The notes under the pieces are model-generated. The model was not told the origin of the DNA. It made no database searches and saw nothing but the letters and a program-made list of their open reading frames with translations. Shown here piece after piece: positions 7,523 through 13,621 of a DNA stretch of 15,256 bases (its first letter is position 1; each line of letters opens with the position of its first letter). A program made the translations under genes and the position numbers. The stretch is taken from NCBI GenBank assembly GCA_031423755.1, contig JANPGC010000153.1, positions 1 to 15,256 of the forward strand. Direction: 5' to 3'. This stretch comes from JANMEX01 sp031423755 (GTDB taxonomy: Bacteria > Pseudomonadota > Alphaproteobacteria > Rhizobiales > Rhizobiaceae).

Positions 7523-7834
7523 TTGATCAGACTGATGTTGCGCCTTGGGTTTTGGGCGGTACTCACCGCCGCCTTGCTGCCAAGTTTGAAGCATGCCGAT
7601 GTGTTTAAGAGCGGTGTGAATGCGGACACGCTCGGGCAGGCGTTTGAACTGACAATGGCCGATCTTGCAACGGTTTGCGTGCGCAACCCGTCTGCCTGCG
7701 AGGCAGGAAAGCTGGGCGCGTCAATGGCTGTTGATCAAGCGAAAGCCGGAGTGCTCGCGGCATACCAAGGCATCCGAACGCAGTTTGACGAGCCCGACAG
7801 CGCGCTAAAGACGGGCGGCATCCAAAAGGATTGA
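7523..7834 (+). CDS. DUF5330 domain-containing small membrane protein
   Basis: The 103-residue product starts with a hydrophobic segment (LMLRLGFWAVLTAALLP, about residues 4-21) and continues into a soluble helical part. That part carries two Cys in VCVRNPSACEAGKLG, then AGVLAAYQGI. This arrangement matches DUF5330, a short rhizobial family of unknown function with an N-terminal membrane helix and a paired-Cys motif. The Cys pair may form a disulfide in the periplasm (inference). TTG at 7523 is preferred because TGGGGA lies about six bases upstream. The ATG at 7538, five codons on, lacks a ribosome site, and the GTG at 7472 would add an unrelated polar head. sufE follows after a 97-base gap. 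Confidence 0.65.
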   Translation: MIRLMLRLGFWAVLTAALLPSLKHADVFKSGVNADTLGQAFELTMADLATVCVRNPSACEAGKLGASMAVDQAKAGVLAAYQGIRTQFDEPDSALKTGGIQKD

Positions 7835-7931
7835 TGTCAAAATGACGGTCAGGCCCCTAATTGGCTTGTGGCAATCCGTTTCTTTCCCATATTGAGGCTC
7901 ATTAGAGTAATATGACTTCAGTTGGAATCAA

Positions 7932-8357
7932 ATGCAGCCGGACCTCGACACGATCATCAGCGACTTCGATCTTCTCGATGATTGGGAAGACCGCTACCGC
8001 TACATCATTGATCTTGGCAGGTCGCTGGAACCGCTGACGGATGCGTCACGCAGTGACGCCAACAAGGTTCAAGGGTGTGTGAGCCAAGTCTGGCTCGAAA
8101 CTTCGGTTGGCAGTGGTGCGGACCCGCTGATTTCCTACAAGGGCGATTCTGATGCGCACATCGTGCGCGGGCTCGTCGCGCTTGTTCTGGCGATCTATTC
8201 CGGCCAAAAGGCAAGCATTATCCGGGCAACGGACGCACTTGAAATCCTGAAAACGCTTGGCCTTGACCAGCACCTGTCGCCGCAGCGGTCCAACGGGTTG
8301 AAGGCGATGGTGCAGCGGATCAGGCGCGACTCTGAAGCCGCGCTTGCCTCGGCATAA
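7932..8357 (+). CDS. sufE: SufE family cysteine desulfuration protein
   Basis: This 141-residue protein is a full-length SufE. SufE proteins accept persulfide sulfur from a SufS-type cysteine desulfurase and pass it to the SufBCD scaffold for Fe-S cluster assembly. The acceptor Cys is Cys49 within KVQGCVSQVWL. Other family hallmarks are an early LDDWEDRYRYIIDLGR segment, the DAHIVRGLVALVLAIYSG helix and a C-terminal LSPQRSNGLKAMVQRIR. The suf operon itself is not present here, so this is a stand-alone copy, as is common in rhizobia. The ribosome site is weak (TTGGAA about six bases before the ATG). The gene is tail-to-tail with the DUF6456 gene, with two bases between stop codons. Confidence 0.93.
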   Translation: MQPDLDTIISDFDLLDDWEDRYRYIIDLGRSLEPLTDASRSDANKVQGCVSQVWLETSVGSGADPLISYKGDSDAHIVRGLVALVLAIYSGQKASIIRATDALEILKTLGLDQHLSPQRSNGLKAMVQRIRRDSEAALASA

Positions 8358-8359
8358 GT

Positions 8360-9157
8360 TTACCTCTGTGATGTGATCTCCGGCCGGTAATCCGCCGCGC
8401 CCCATTGGCGCATTTTCTGGCTGTGCGGCGCTTGCGGCCAATAGTGCAGCGACAGGACGGCAAGCCCTGCCTTCAGCATAAACTTTGCCGAACGCTTGGG
8501 CCATTTCCGCTCCATCTCGACCTGCTCGAAGCCTTTAAGAAAGCAGCAGATATCGGCGACCACGCCCGAAAGATCGAGGCCGAGGCCTGACAGTGCGGCA
8601 TCGAAGCGCTGCTTGGCCGCAACGGCTGAGTTGGTCAGAGCTTCCACGCCATTGCTTTCGCCCGAACGCCTGCCCACCGAGACTGACGCTGCCCAGTTCG
8701 CCGAGGTGCGCGGCAGCAGCATCGCGCGGGTAAAATCACTACGGATGCGCTCTCCCGCATCAAACTCGGATTGAGAGAAGAACGGCCTGCCGCCCGTCCT
8801 TGCGCCGCTTTGCAGCGCCATCAACGGAGATTCATCGACGTTTCTCAGCAGCATTTCAGGCGCTGCCCCCGGAACCGTTTGCAAGTCGTGAAGCTCAAGT
8901 TCGGGGCGTTGCCGAAGCTGACCGGCAAGCTCCTGTCCTGCCGGCGACAAGACAATCTGCTGCGCATTGCGCACGATCAGTCCGGCGACGGCAAGGTCTG
9001 ACAGCACCGCCAGCGGCACATCCAGCGTTTGTGTGCCGAAGCGCAGGCAAAGATTTCCTTCATTTGGAGATTTCGAGATTTTCGACCCGGATTGAAGGAA
9101 CAGGATTACGGCCTTCCGGCCACGCTTTTGCGCGTTGTTCTCACTTGATGATCTCAT
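8360..9157 (-). CDS. DUF6456 domain-containing protein
   Basis: The protein has 265 residues. The conserved C-terminal half includes FDAGERIRSDFTRAMLLPR, NWAASVSVGRRSG, VAAKQRFDAALSGLGLDLSG, VVADICCFLKGFEQVE and a KRSAKFMLKAGLAVLSLHYW end, matching the alphaproteobacterial DUF6456 family. The N-terminal part (about 1-100) looks like a winged-helix-type segment (LAVLSDLAVAGLIVRNAQQIVLS), so a DNA-binding role is possible but unproven. It starts three bases after the stop of the DnaA-like helix-turn-helix gene, with GGAG nine bases upstream. The two are very likely co-translated and functionally linked. No membrane segment is visible. Confidence 0.8.
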   Translation of the reverse strand: MRSSSENNAQKRGRKAVILFLQSGSKISKSPNEGNLCLRFGTQTLDVPLAVLSDLAVAGLIVRNAQQIVLSPAGQELAGQLRQRPELELHDLQTVPGAAPEMLLRNVDESPLMALQSGARTGGRPFFSQSEFDAGERIRSDFTRAMLLPRTSANWAASVSVGRRSGESNGVEALTNSAVAAKQRFDAALSGLGLDLSGVVADICCFLKGFEQVEMERKWPKRSAKFMLKAGLAVLSLHYWPQAPHSQKMRQWGAADYRPEITSQR

Positions 9158-9160
9158 GGT

Positions 9161-9583
9161 TCAGCGCTCCGAAAACGCGCCAAATGCGGCCTGGGCTATG
9201 CGCTCGATGGTGCCGACGATGCCGTCGAACTCGTGGTCGTCGCGCATATCCTCAATGAGATGGCAAGCATGGACGACAGTGGACCGGTCGCGGACAAAGC
9301 CGGTGGCGACTTCCAGCATCGTCAGGCCAAGCACGACGTGGCAAACATACATGCCGATCTGACGAACGCGTGCAACCGGCGCGTTGGCGCGGGTGTTTGA
9401 CCTGATTTCGAGGATGGGAATGGCAAAGCACGCCGAAAGAATGTCAATCATTGCGTCGCAAACCGCGATCGTCTCCTCGCACCGCTTCTTGCCAGCCGGA
9501 CTGAAGCGCCCATCAAACGCAACTTTCAACTCCCGATAGATGGTCCTGTGGGCATCTGCCCTTTTCTGCCTTTTGCAATCCAC
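9161..9583 (-). CDS. Helix-turn-helix protein related to DnaA domain IV
   Basis: The product is taken as 140 residues. Its C-terminal half resembles the DNA-binding domain IV of the replication initiator DnaA: RVRQIGMYVCHVVLGLTMLEVATGF followed by RDRSTVVHACHLIE (about residues 98-111), the equivalent of the DnaA box-reading signature. The AAA+ ATPase part of DnaA is absent, so it is a DNA-binding regulator, not an initiator. GTG at 9583 is chosen over the ATG at 9622 because GGGAGA lies six bases upstream and because the ATG falls inside a good -10 box (TATAAT, 9623-9628). It is the first gene of a two-gene unit with the DUF6456 gene. The partner site is unknown; DnaA-box-like DNA is an attractive guess. 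Confidence 0.75.
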   Translation of the reverse strand: MDCKRQKRADAHRTIYRELKVAFDGRFSPAGKKRCEETIAVCDAMIDILSACFAIPILEIRSNTRANAPVARVRQIGMYVCHVVLGLTMLEVATGFVRDRSTVVHACHLIEDMRDDHEFDGIVGTIERIAQAAFGAFSER

Positions 9584-9622
9584 GTGTGGTCTCCCGAATG
9601 ATAATAGGAATATTTTCCGCAT

Positions 9623-9651
9623 ATTATACTTGACGTACCCATATTTTTGAA
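9623..9651 (-). promoter_or_regulatory. Sigma-70-type promoter for the DnaA-like HTH gene
   Basis: On the minus strand TTCAAA (9646-9651) is followed after exactly 17 bases by a perfect TATAAT (9623-9628). The predicted start of transcription is near 9616, giving a leader of about 33 bases to the GTG at 9583. A small symmetrical element, GGAA-TATT-TTCC (9607-9618), lies over the predicted start point and could be an operator. The region is immediately next to the transposase gene. Confidence 0.5.
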
Positions 9652-9658
9652 TTAGGTT
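9630..9658 (+). promoter_or_regulatory. Candidate transposase promoter, overlapping the opposite promoter
   Basis: On the plus strand TTGACG (9630-9635) and TAGGTT (9653-9658) are separated by 17 bases. The -35 is good and the -10 is poor. A ribosome site (AAGGAG, 9668-9673) follows before the transposase ATG at 9681. The element overlaps the minus-strand promoter, so the two would compete. Confidence 0.3.
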
Positions 9659-9680
9659 GGCTCTATAAGGAGTTAGACCG

Positions 9681-10628
9681 ATGTCAGTGCTTTCAGACCG
9701 CCATTTTCATGATGAAGCCGCCGCCTACCGCTTTGTTGAAAAGCGCATTTGGCCGAATGGCGCGACTTGCCCGCATTGCGGCGGCACTGACCGCAATTCC
9801 CCGATGAACGGCAAAAGCACCCGCATTGGCACTTACAAGTGCTATGACTGCCGCAAACCGTTCACCGTGAAGATCGGAACCATTTTCGAATCCAGCCACG
9901 TGAAAATGCATCTTTGGCTTCAGGCTATTTTCCTGATCGCCTCGTCAAAGAAGGGCATTTCCTCAAACCAGCTTCACCGGACCCTTGGCGTTACCCTGAA
10001 AACCGCATGGTTTATGAGCCATCGCATTCGTGAAGCCATGAGCGACGGCAACATGGGTCCGCTTGGCGGCAATGGTGAGATTGTTGAGGCCGACGAGACC
10101 TATTTCGGACAGCGTGCAGACAAGCGCACTACCAAAACCAGCGGCGCACCGTTCATCAAGAAGGGCAAGAGCGGCCCCTCAAACAAGCGGGCTATCGTTG
10201 GTCTGATCGAGCGCAACGGCTTTGTGCGGACCTTCCATGTGGCGTCTGCTACCAAGGAAAACGTGGCAAACATCGTCACTCAAAACATTGCGCATGAAAG
10301 CGTCTTGTTCACCGATGAAAGCCGCCTTTATCCGGCAGTTGGCAAGACCTTCACTGACCATATGACCGTTAAGCATAGCGCCGGTGAATATGTCCGTGGC
10401 GGCGTTCATACCAACACCATCGAAAGCTACTTTTCGATTTTCAAGCGTGGTATGCGTGGCACCTATCAGCATTGCGCCGAAAAGCACCTGCATCGGTATC
10501 TTGCGGAATTTGATTTCCGTCATAACCGCCGCGTTGCCCTTGGCGTAAACGACGAAACCCGCGCAGCCCGCATCCTTGATGGTGTCGTCGGCAAGCGTCT
10601 GACCTATGAAACAGTTGGTGCAAGGTAA
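9681..10628 (+). CDS. IS1595 family (ISXO2-like) transposase
   Basis: The 315-residue protein has the full ISXO2-like layout. An N-terminal zinc ribbon has Cys30-x2-Cys33 and Cys54-x2-Cys57. A helical linker follows (SSNQLHRTLGVTLKTAWFMSHRI), then the DDE-type catalytic domain with VEADETYFG (Asp138), FTDESRLY (Asp212) and HTNTIES...FKRGMRGTY (Asn245, Lys255). That gives the D-D-N-K signature of IS1595 elements. The C-terminal HRYLAEFDFRHNRR is also typical. The gene is intact with a good Shine-Dalgarno (AAGGAG, seven bases before the ATG). I found no clear terminal inverted repeats or target duplication, so the limits of an insertion sequence are not defined. It could be mobile or a resident orphan. 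Confidence 0.92.
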   Translation: MSVLSDRHFHDEAAAYRFVEKRIWPNGATCPHCGGTDRNSPMNGKSTRIGTYKCYDCRKPFTVKIGTIFESSHVKMHLWLQAIFLIASSKKGISSNQLHRTLGVTLKTAWFMSHRIREAMSDGNMGPLGGNGEIVEADETYFGQRADKRTTKTSGAPFIKKGKSGPSNKRAIVGLIERNGFVRTFHVASATKENVANIVTQNIAHESVLFTDESRLYPAVGKTFTDHMTVKHSAGEYVRGGVHTNTIESYFSIFKRGMRGTYQHCAEKHLHRYLAEFDFRHNRRVALGVNDETRAARILDGVVGKRLTYETVGAR

Positions 10629-10639
10629 GGAGCCCTACG

Positions 10640-10837
10640 GTGTCTGTCGACCATCAAGATACAAGCGAAAAGCGAAGCGGCAAAAAGGCCAAGAAACTTA
10701 GCCAAAAAGAGCAATCCGAGCGGTTTAAGGAAGCCGCTCAATCTCACGAGGCAGACGATTCAGGAGCAGCCTTTGAAAGGGCCATTGCTATTGTTTTGCC
10801 GAAAGCGCCTAAACCAACGTTGCCAGATGCTTCATAA
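10640..10837 (+). CDS. Small conserved protein next to the transposase (65 aa)
   Basis: This 65-residue protein is very polar, with a Lys-rich head (EKRSGKKAKKLS) followed by QKEQSERFKEAAQSHEADDS and FERAIAIVLPKAP. From memory, a short protein with the SxxEQSxRFxEAA...FERAxxxIxP pattern is widespread in bacteria, function unknown, and often sits in accessory DNA. GTG at 10640 has AAGGAG seven bases upstream and lies 11 bases after the transposase stop, so the two are probably one transcript. The last 29 bases overlap the 3' end of the HEPN gene on the other strand. It could be a passenger gene of the element. Confidence 0.65.
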   Translation: MSVDHQDTSEKRSGKKAKKLSQKEQSERFKEAAQSHEADDSGAAFERAIAIVLPKAPKPTLPDAS

Positions 10838-11720
10838 AAGAACCTGTCGCTTCGTAAGATGAAGTGGCTTCTTCCTCGGTGTAGGTTTGCTTCGGATGCA
10901 TCGTTTCGGTGCGATACGCGGAATTGACGTGGAATAGCAGTGCTCGTGCCTTGGACATAGCGTTCTTGGTATCCCCTTTGTCCATCTCCCTTATTTTGTC
11001 ATCCATATTCGACAACAGAACGCCCCAAGCTAAGGTGCGTCCGGAACTATCCTGAATGGTAGCGGAAAGCTTATCGGCTAATATAGCCACTGCTGCCTCC
11101 ATAGCTCTCATCAAATGAAAGACAGCGCCGGTCCAGCGACCTAACGCCATGCACTGACGGGCTTCCTCAAAGTCAAATCTTGTTTCTGGAAACTTCTGGG
11201 ACACATCTAAACCAAAAACATCGCCTTCTTGTCGGGCAAATGCGGACTCGGTTGGCGACAGGCAATAAATGGCACAAATATCGATCTCATCCTCAATGCG
11301 ACTATTAAGTTCATCAACACGCGCCTGATAGATCTTTCCCCAAAGAGGCGAACCCTTGTAGGTAGTCTTTGTGATACGAAATCTCCTTAGGAATTTCAAA
11401 GACAAAGGAAGCTGCAAAGTCACCAGCTCCTTTTCCAAATTATCAAGAAAAGTATCGATCATCTCACCTTGATTTTCGAATCCCTCCAATTCGGAATTGT
11501 TTTTCAATCTGGCCAGCCATACGACCGCCTCGAAAAAATGCCTCCCATGCAACTTATACATATCAAGCAAACTCCACAGTTTGCCGGATGCTAATTCGAT
11601 TCCACGGCCTTCGCCAAGCCTATCAAAATTCATTTGGGTACGCAAAGTATAATATCCTGAATATTTTCTTTTAACGGGAGTTTCAAGTGCGTGGATAAAC
11701 GCAGCGCGGATTTTGATCAC
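10809..11720 (-). CDS. Hypothetical protein with a C-terminal HEPN-like domain
   Basis: The frame encodes 303 residues, GTG start, with no signal or membrane segment. The last ~100 residues form a likely HEPN-type four-helix unit: AVFHLMRAMEAAVAILADKL, then a long helix ending AYRTETMHPKQTYTEEEA and GSFMKHLATLV. RTETMH (Arg270 to His275) fits the RX4-6H motif that forms the active site of HEPN ribonucleases. The following YTEEEA...FMKHLA is how such domains usually end in a widespread family of uncharacterised proteins. The N-terminal ~200 residues match nothing I recognise. Base composition is visibly more AT-rich than the flanking backbone, which fits horizontal acquisition. No Shine-Dalgarno is clear, so the start is uncertain (an ATG at codon 30 is an alternative). 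No antitoxin-like nucleotidyltransferase gene lies next to it. Confidence 0.65.
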   Translation of the reverse strand: MIKIRAAFIHALETPVKRKYSGYYTLRTQMNFDRLGEGRGIELASGKLWSLLDMYKLHGRHFFEAVVWLARLKNNSELEGFENQGEMIDTFLDNLEKELVTLQLPLSLKFLRRFRITKTTYKGSPLWGKIYQARVDELNSRIEDEIDICAIYCLSPTESAFARQEGDVFGLDVSQKFPETRFDFEEARQCMALGRWTGAVFHLMRAMEAAVAILADKLSATIQDSSGRTLAWGVLLSNMDDKIREMDKGDTKNAMSKARALLFHVNSAYRTETMHPKQTYTEEEATSSYEATGSFMKHLATLV

Positions 11721-11872
11721 TCTTGCCGCGCAGACCGAAAATTCTATTCAACCTATTGTCTTTATTGACTTATCTTTTTGCGGTAGGATTTGAGGAGACA
11801 TTTTCAGGGGTGGATAAGAAAATAGAGAAATAAAAATCGCCTGAACTTATCCCCAACGCCAAGACTGCCCTG
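11721..11872. promoter_or_regulatory. AT-rich intergenic region with two DnaA-box-like sites
   Basis: This 152-base stretch separates the HEPN gene and the 113-residue gene, which diverge from it. It contains TTATCCACC on the minus strand (11809-11817) and TTATCCCCA on the plus strand (11847-11855). Each differs by one base from the DnaA box TTATCCACA, and they form an inverted pair about 38 bases centre to centre. A TTGACT at 11766-11771 could serve as a plus-strand -35, but I see no good -10 at the right distance. Confidence 0.35.
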
Positions 11873-12214
11873 ATGATTGATACGCAAGCAATCCGGGAAA
11901 CCATGATGAATCGAACCACCTATTTGAAGACCGCGTCTGCAATTCTCAATGGCAGGGCATTGAAGCCGGATAGAACGGCGCGGCCAATGATTGTGCAGGA
12001 AATGGCAGGTCAGACAGCATCGTTTGAGAGCAGCATCGTAAGGCTGAAGCCCGGTGAGCGCCGGTTGCTTCTGGCGTCAGTTGCACGGCTGCTTGAACGC
12101 GAGCGACGAAAATGCAGAGCGCGGGCGGGTCAATACGACGCCGGGCGGCACGTCAGCCTCTACTTGGCAGTGAAATCAATCACGCAAATCGAAAAACGAA
12201 ACCCCGGCGAATGA
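11873..12214 (+). CDS. Small basic hypothetical protein (113 aa)
   Basis: I do not recognise this family. The product is 113 residues, basic and Arg-rich, with no signal peptide or membrane helix. A helical middle (RLKPGERRLLLASVARLLERERRK) precedes a short C-terminal region ending ITQIEKRNPGE. The composition would suit a nucleic-acid-binding or small adaptor protein, but there is no motif to prove it. The ATG at 11873 is the first start. An alternative ATG at 11906 has GGGA seven bases upstream and may be the true start (102 residues). The stop codon lies inside the loop of a strong terminator hairpin shared with mucR. Confidence 0.55.
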   Translation: MIDTQAIRETMMNRTTYLKTASAILNGRALKPDRTARPMIVQEMAGQTASFESSIVRLKPGERRLLLASVARLLERERRKCRARAGQYDAGRHVSLYLAVKSITQIEKRNPGE

Positions 12215-12226
12215 ACGCCGGGGTTT
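12199..12226. terminator. Bidirectional rho-independent terminator
   Basis: A perfect 11-base-pair stem (AAACCCCGGCG at 12199-12209 with CGCCGGGGTTT at 12216-12226) encloses a six-base loop. The G/C core is flanked by A runs on the left (GAAAAACGAAA) and T on the right, so it can work in both directions. It would terminate the 113-residue gene on the plus strand and mucR on the minus strand. The plus-strand gene's TGA lies in the loop. Confidence 0.88.
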
Positions 12227-12244
12227 GTACAATTGATGGCTTGA

Positions 12245-12679
12245 TCAGCGCGCGCCCTTGCGCTTGCGGCCAAGGCCGATCTTGCGAGCGAGCACGGAAC
12301 GCGCTGCTGCGTAGTTCGGGGCGACCATCGGGTAATTGGCGTCCAGTTCCCACTTTTCGCGATACTGCTCGGGGGACAGACCGAAATGGGTCATCAGGTG
12401 GCGCTTCAACGATTTGAACTTCTTGCCATCTTCGAGGCAGATTATGTAATCGTCGTGGATGGAACGCTTGGGGTTAACGGCCGGCTTCTGCTTCTCAGCA
12501 ACAGGTGCTGGCGCCGCGGGCACGTCCATGCGGCCAAGCGCGGCATGCACCTCGGAAATAAGCGAAGGCAACTCGCCTGCGGGAACCGAATTGTTGCTTA
12601 CATAGGCAGCAACGACTTCGGCAGTCAGTTCCATCAGCATTTCGTGGCGGCTGGCGGCATCGTTCATGGAGTCAGACAT
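12245..12679 (-). CDS. mucR: MucR/Ros family zinc-finger transcriptional regulator
   Basis: The 144-residue protein has the length and sequence of rhizobial MucR/Ros regulators. These bind AT-rich DNA to repress exopolysaccharide, motility and cell-cycle-linked genes and usually their own promoter. The N-terminal helices (LTAEVVAAYVSNNSVP, LISEVHAALG) drive oligomerisation in studied members. A Pro/Ala linker follows, then the zinc-finger region CLEDGKKFKSLKRHLMTHFG and LSPEQYREKWEL. The zinc ligands would be Cys81, Asp84, His94 and His98. Asp replaces the second Cys of the classical finger, a variation known among Ros homologues. The start at 12679 (ATG) is preferred over the longer frame because family members begin close to the oligomerisation helix. 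The upstream GGA is a modest Shine-Dalgarno. Confidence 0.9.
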   Translation of the reverse strand: MSDSMNDAASRHEMLMELTAEVVAAYVSNNSVPAGELPSLISEVHAALGRMDVPAAPAPVAEKQKPAVNPKRSIHDDYIICLEDGKKFKSLKRHLMTHFGLSPEQYREKWELDANYPMVAPNYAAARSVLARKIGLGRKRKGAR

Positions 12680-13145
12680 TTGTTTTTTCCATTTCGGTCT
12701 GGTTGTGACATGAAATGCGGCGTCTGCCGCGACTTGATCAATGGCCATTTGCACGCGGACCAAACCTGATCAATGCGTCCTTATTTTACTTCAACTGCCA
12801 ACTGTCAAATGAAATCTTGGTTTTATGCAGTAATACCGTGCGTTATTTTGACTTTTTTCAACAAATATGAACTTGCAGTAGAAATCTTCAATTCCAGTTT
12901 AGTCAAATAAACTTTTTTGCCAATCTACAGGCTATTTACCCAGCGTAAGCTTGGCAATCGCGAACTGCATGCAAAGTCATTTCAATTTCAACTTAGAACA
13001 GGCACGGATGAAAACCTGCGTCAGATGCGCCAGATTGGATGTCGCAAGCACATCAAAAGCTGATCACTCCTCAGTGACCATTGCGCGCCGGGCTGTAAAA
13101 TGCGCCGAAGACGACTATATCTGTGCCATCCAAGGAGCAATGATC
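12680..13145. promoter_or_regulatory. Long AT-rich control region between mucR and msrB
   Basis: These 466 bases hold no credible gene, although one frame is open leftward from msrB. The part at 12780-12950 is strongly AT-rich with many T-A steps, the sort of DNA that MucR-type proteins bind, so autoregulation is plausible. TGATCAATG occurs twice in the mucR leader (12735-12743 and 12767-12775), 32 bases apart. A perfect inverted repeat AGTTTA-N6-TAAACT lies at 12896-12913. A minus-strand TTGACA at 12803-12808 could be the mucR -35, but the -10 at 17 bases (AATAAG) is poor. Nearer msrB there is an 8-base inverted repeat with four-base loop at 13061-13080. Confidence 0.45.
13061..13080. promoter_or_regulatory. 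Imperfect palindrome upstream of msrB
   Basis: TGATCACT and AGTGACCA pair at 7 of 8 positions around CCTC. The element is about 65 bases upstream of the msrB ATG, a reasonable place for an operator. The binding protein is unknown and no consensus was recognised. Confidence 0.3.
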
Positions 13146-13559
13146 ATGAAAGAAGCGAGTCCCACCAAAGTCAACAAGACTGACGCAGAATGGCGCGAAC
13201 TGCTCACCCCGGAACAATATCATGTGGCGCGCAAACATGGCACGGAACGCGCCTTCACCGGGCCAAACTGGGACAATCACGATAAGGGCCTTTATCGCTG
13301 CGTCTGTTGCGACAAACCGCTGTTTCGCTCAGAGACCAAGTTTGATTCTGGCACCGGCTGGCCAAGCTATTATGCCCCGGTCGCCCCGGACGCGGTATCC
13401 GAACACGCTGACCGAGGGTTTTTCACGACCCGCACCGAAATTCGCTGCGCCGACTGCGACGCACACTTGGGCCATGTGTTCAACGACGGGCCGCGGCCTA
13501 CGGGATTGCGCTATTGCATGAACGGCACTGCGATGGTCTTTGACAAGGACAAGGGTTAA
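13146..13559 (+). CDS. msrB: Peptide-methionine (R)-S-oxide reductase MsrB
   Basis: The 137-residue protein reduces methionine-R-sulfoxide in oxidised proteins, normally with thioredoxin as the electron source. It has the complete MsrB fold markers: structural zinc Cys pairs 52/55 (RCVCCDKPLF) and 101/104 (CADCDAHLGHVF), the GTGWPSY substrate region (69-75), NDGPRPTGLRYCMNG with catalytic Cys124, and the final MVF strand. There is no signal peptide, so it is cytoplasmic. AAGGAG (13132-13137) lies eight bases before the ATG at 13146, better spacing than for the ATG at 13140, and a long upstream extension of the frame is not supported. The oligopeptidase B gene follows after 62 bases and may be in the same transcript. 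Confidence 0.93.
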   Translation: MKEASPTKVNKTDAEWRELLTPEQYHVARKHGTERAFTGPNWDNHDKGLYRCVCCDKPLFRSETKFDSGTGWPSYYAPVAPDAVSEHADRGFFTTRTEIRCADCDAHLGHVFNDGPRPTGLRYCMNGTAMVFDKDKG

Positions 13560-13621
13560 CGGTCAAACCGACTCAGATTCCCGATTTGAAAGGTCAAAGG
13601 TTGGAAAACACCGGTTTCGAC

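Noticed and set aside
7864..7895. Promoter before sufE (TTGTGG, 17 bases, ATATTG)
   Set aside because: Both boxes are weak and the gene could be read from the DUF5330 transcript, so I did not list it as a feature.
9584..9622. N-terminal extension of the HTH protein to the ATG at 9622
   Set aside because: The ATG lies beside and partly within the TATAAT box and lacks a ribosome site, while GTG at 9583 has GGGAGA at good spacing.
10629..10860. Right inverted repeat of the IS1595 element
   Set aside because: Comparing this stretch with 9600-9680 in reverse complement gave no match beyond a few bases, so element ends cannot be called.
9653..11755. TAGGTTG (9653-9659) and CAACCTA (11749-11755) as inverted ends of the accessory island
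   Set aside because: Seven matching bases are expected about once by chance between two stretches of this size, and no flanking direct repeat was found.
12951..13145. N-terminal extension of MsrB by about 65 residues
   Set aside because: The extension has no similarity to MsrB and no targeting signal, and a strong AAGGAG sits eight bases before the ATG at 13146.
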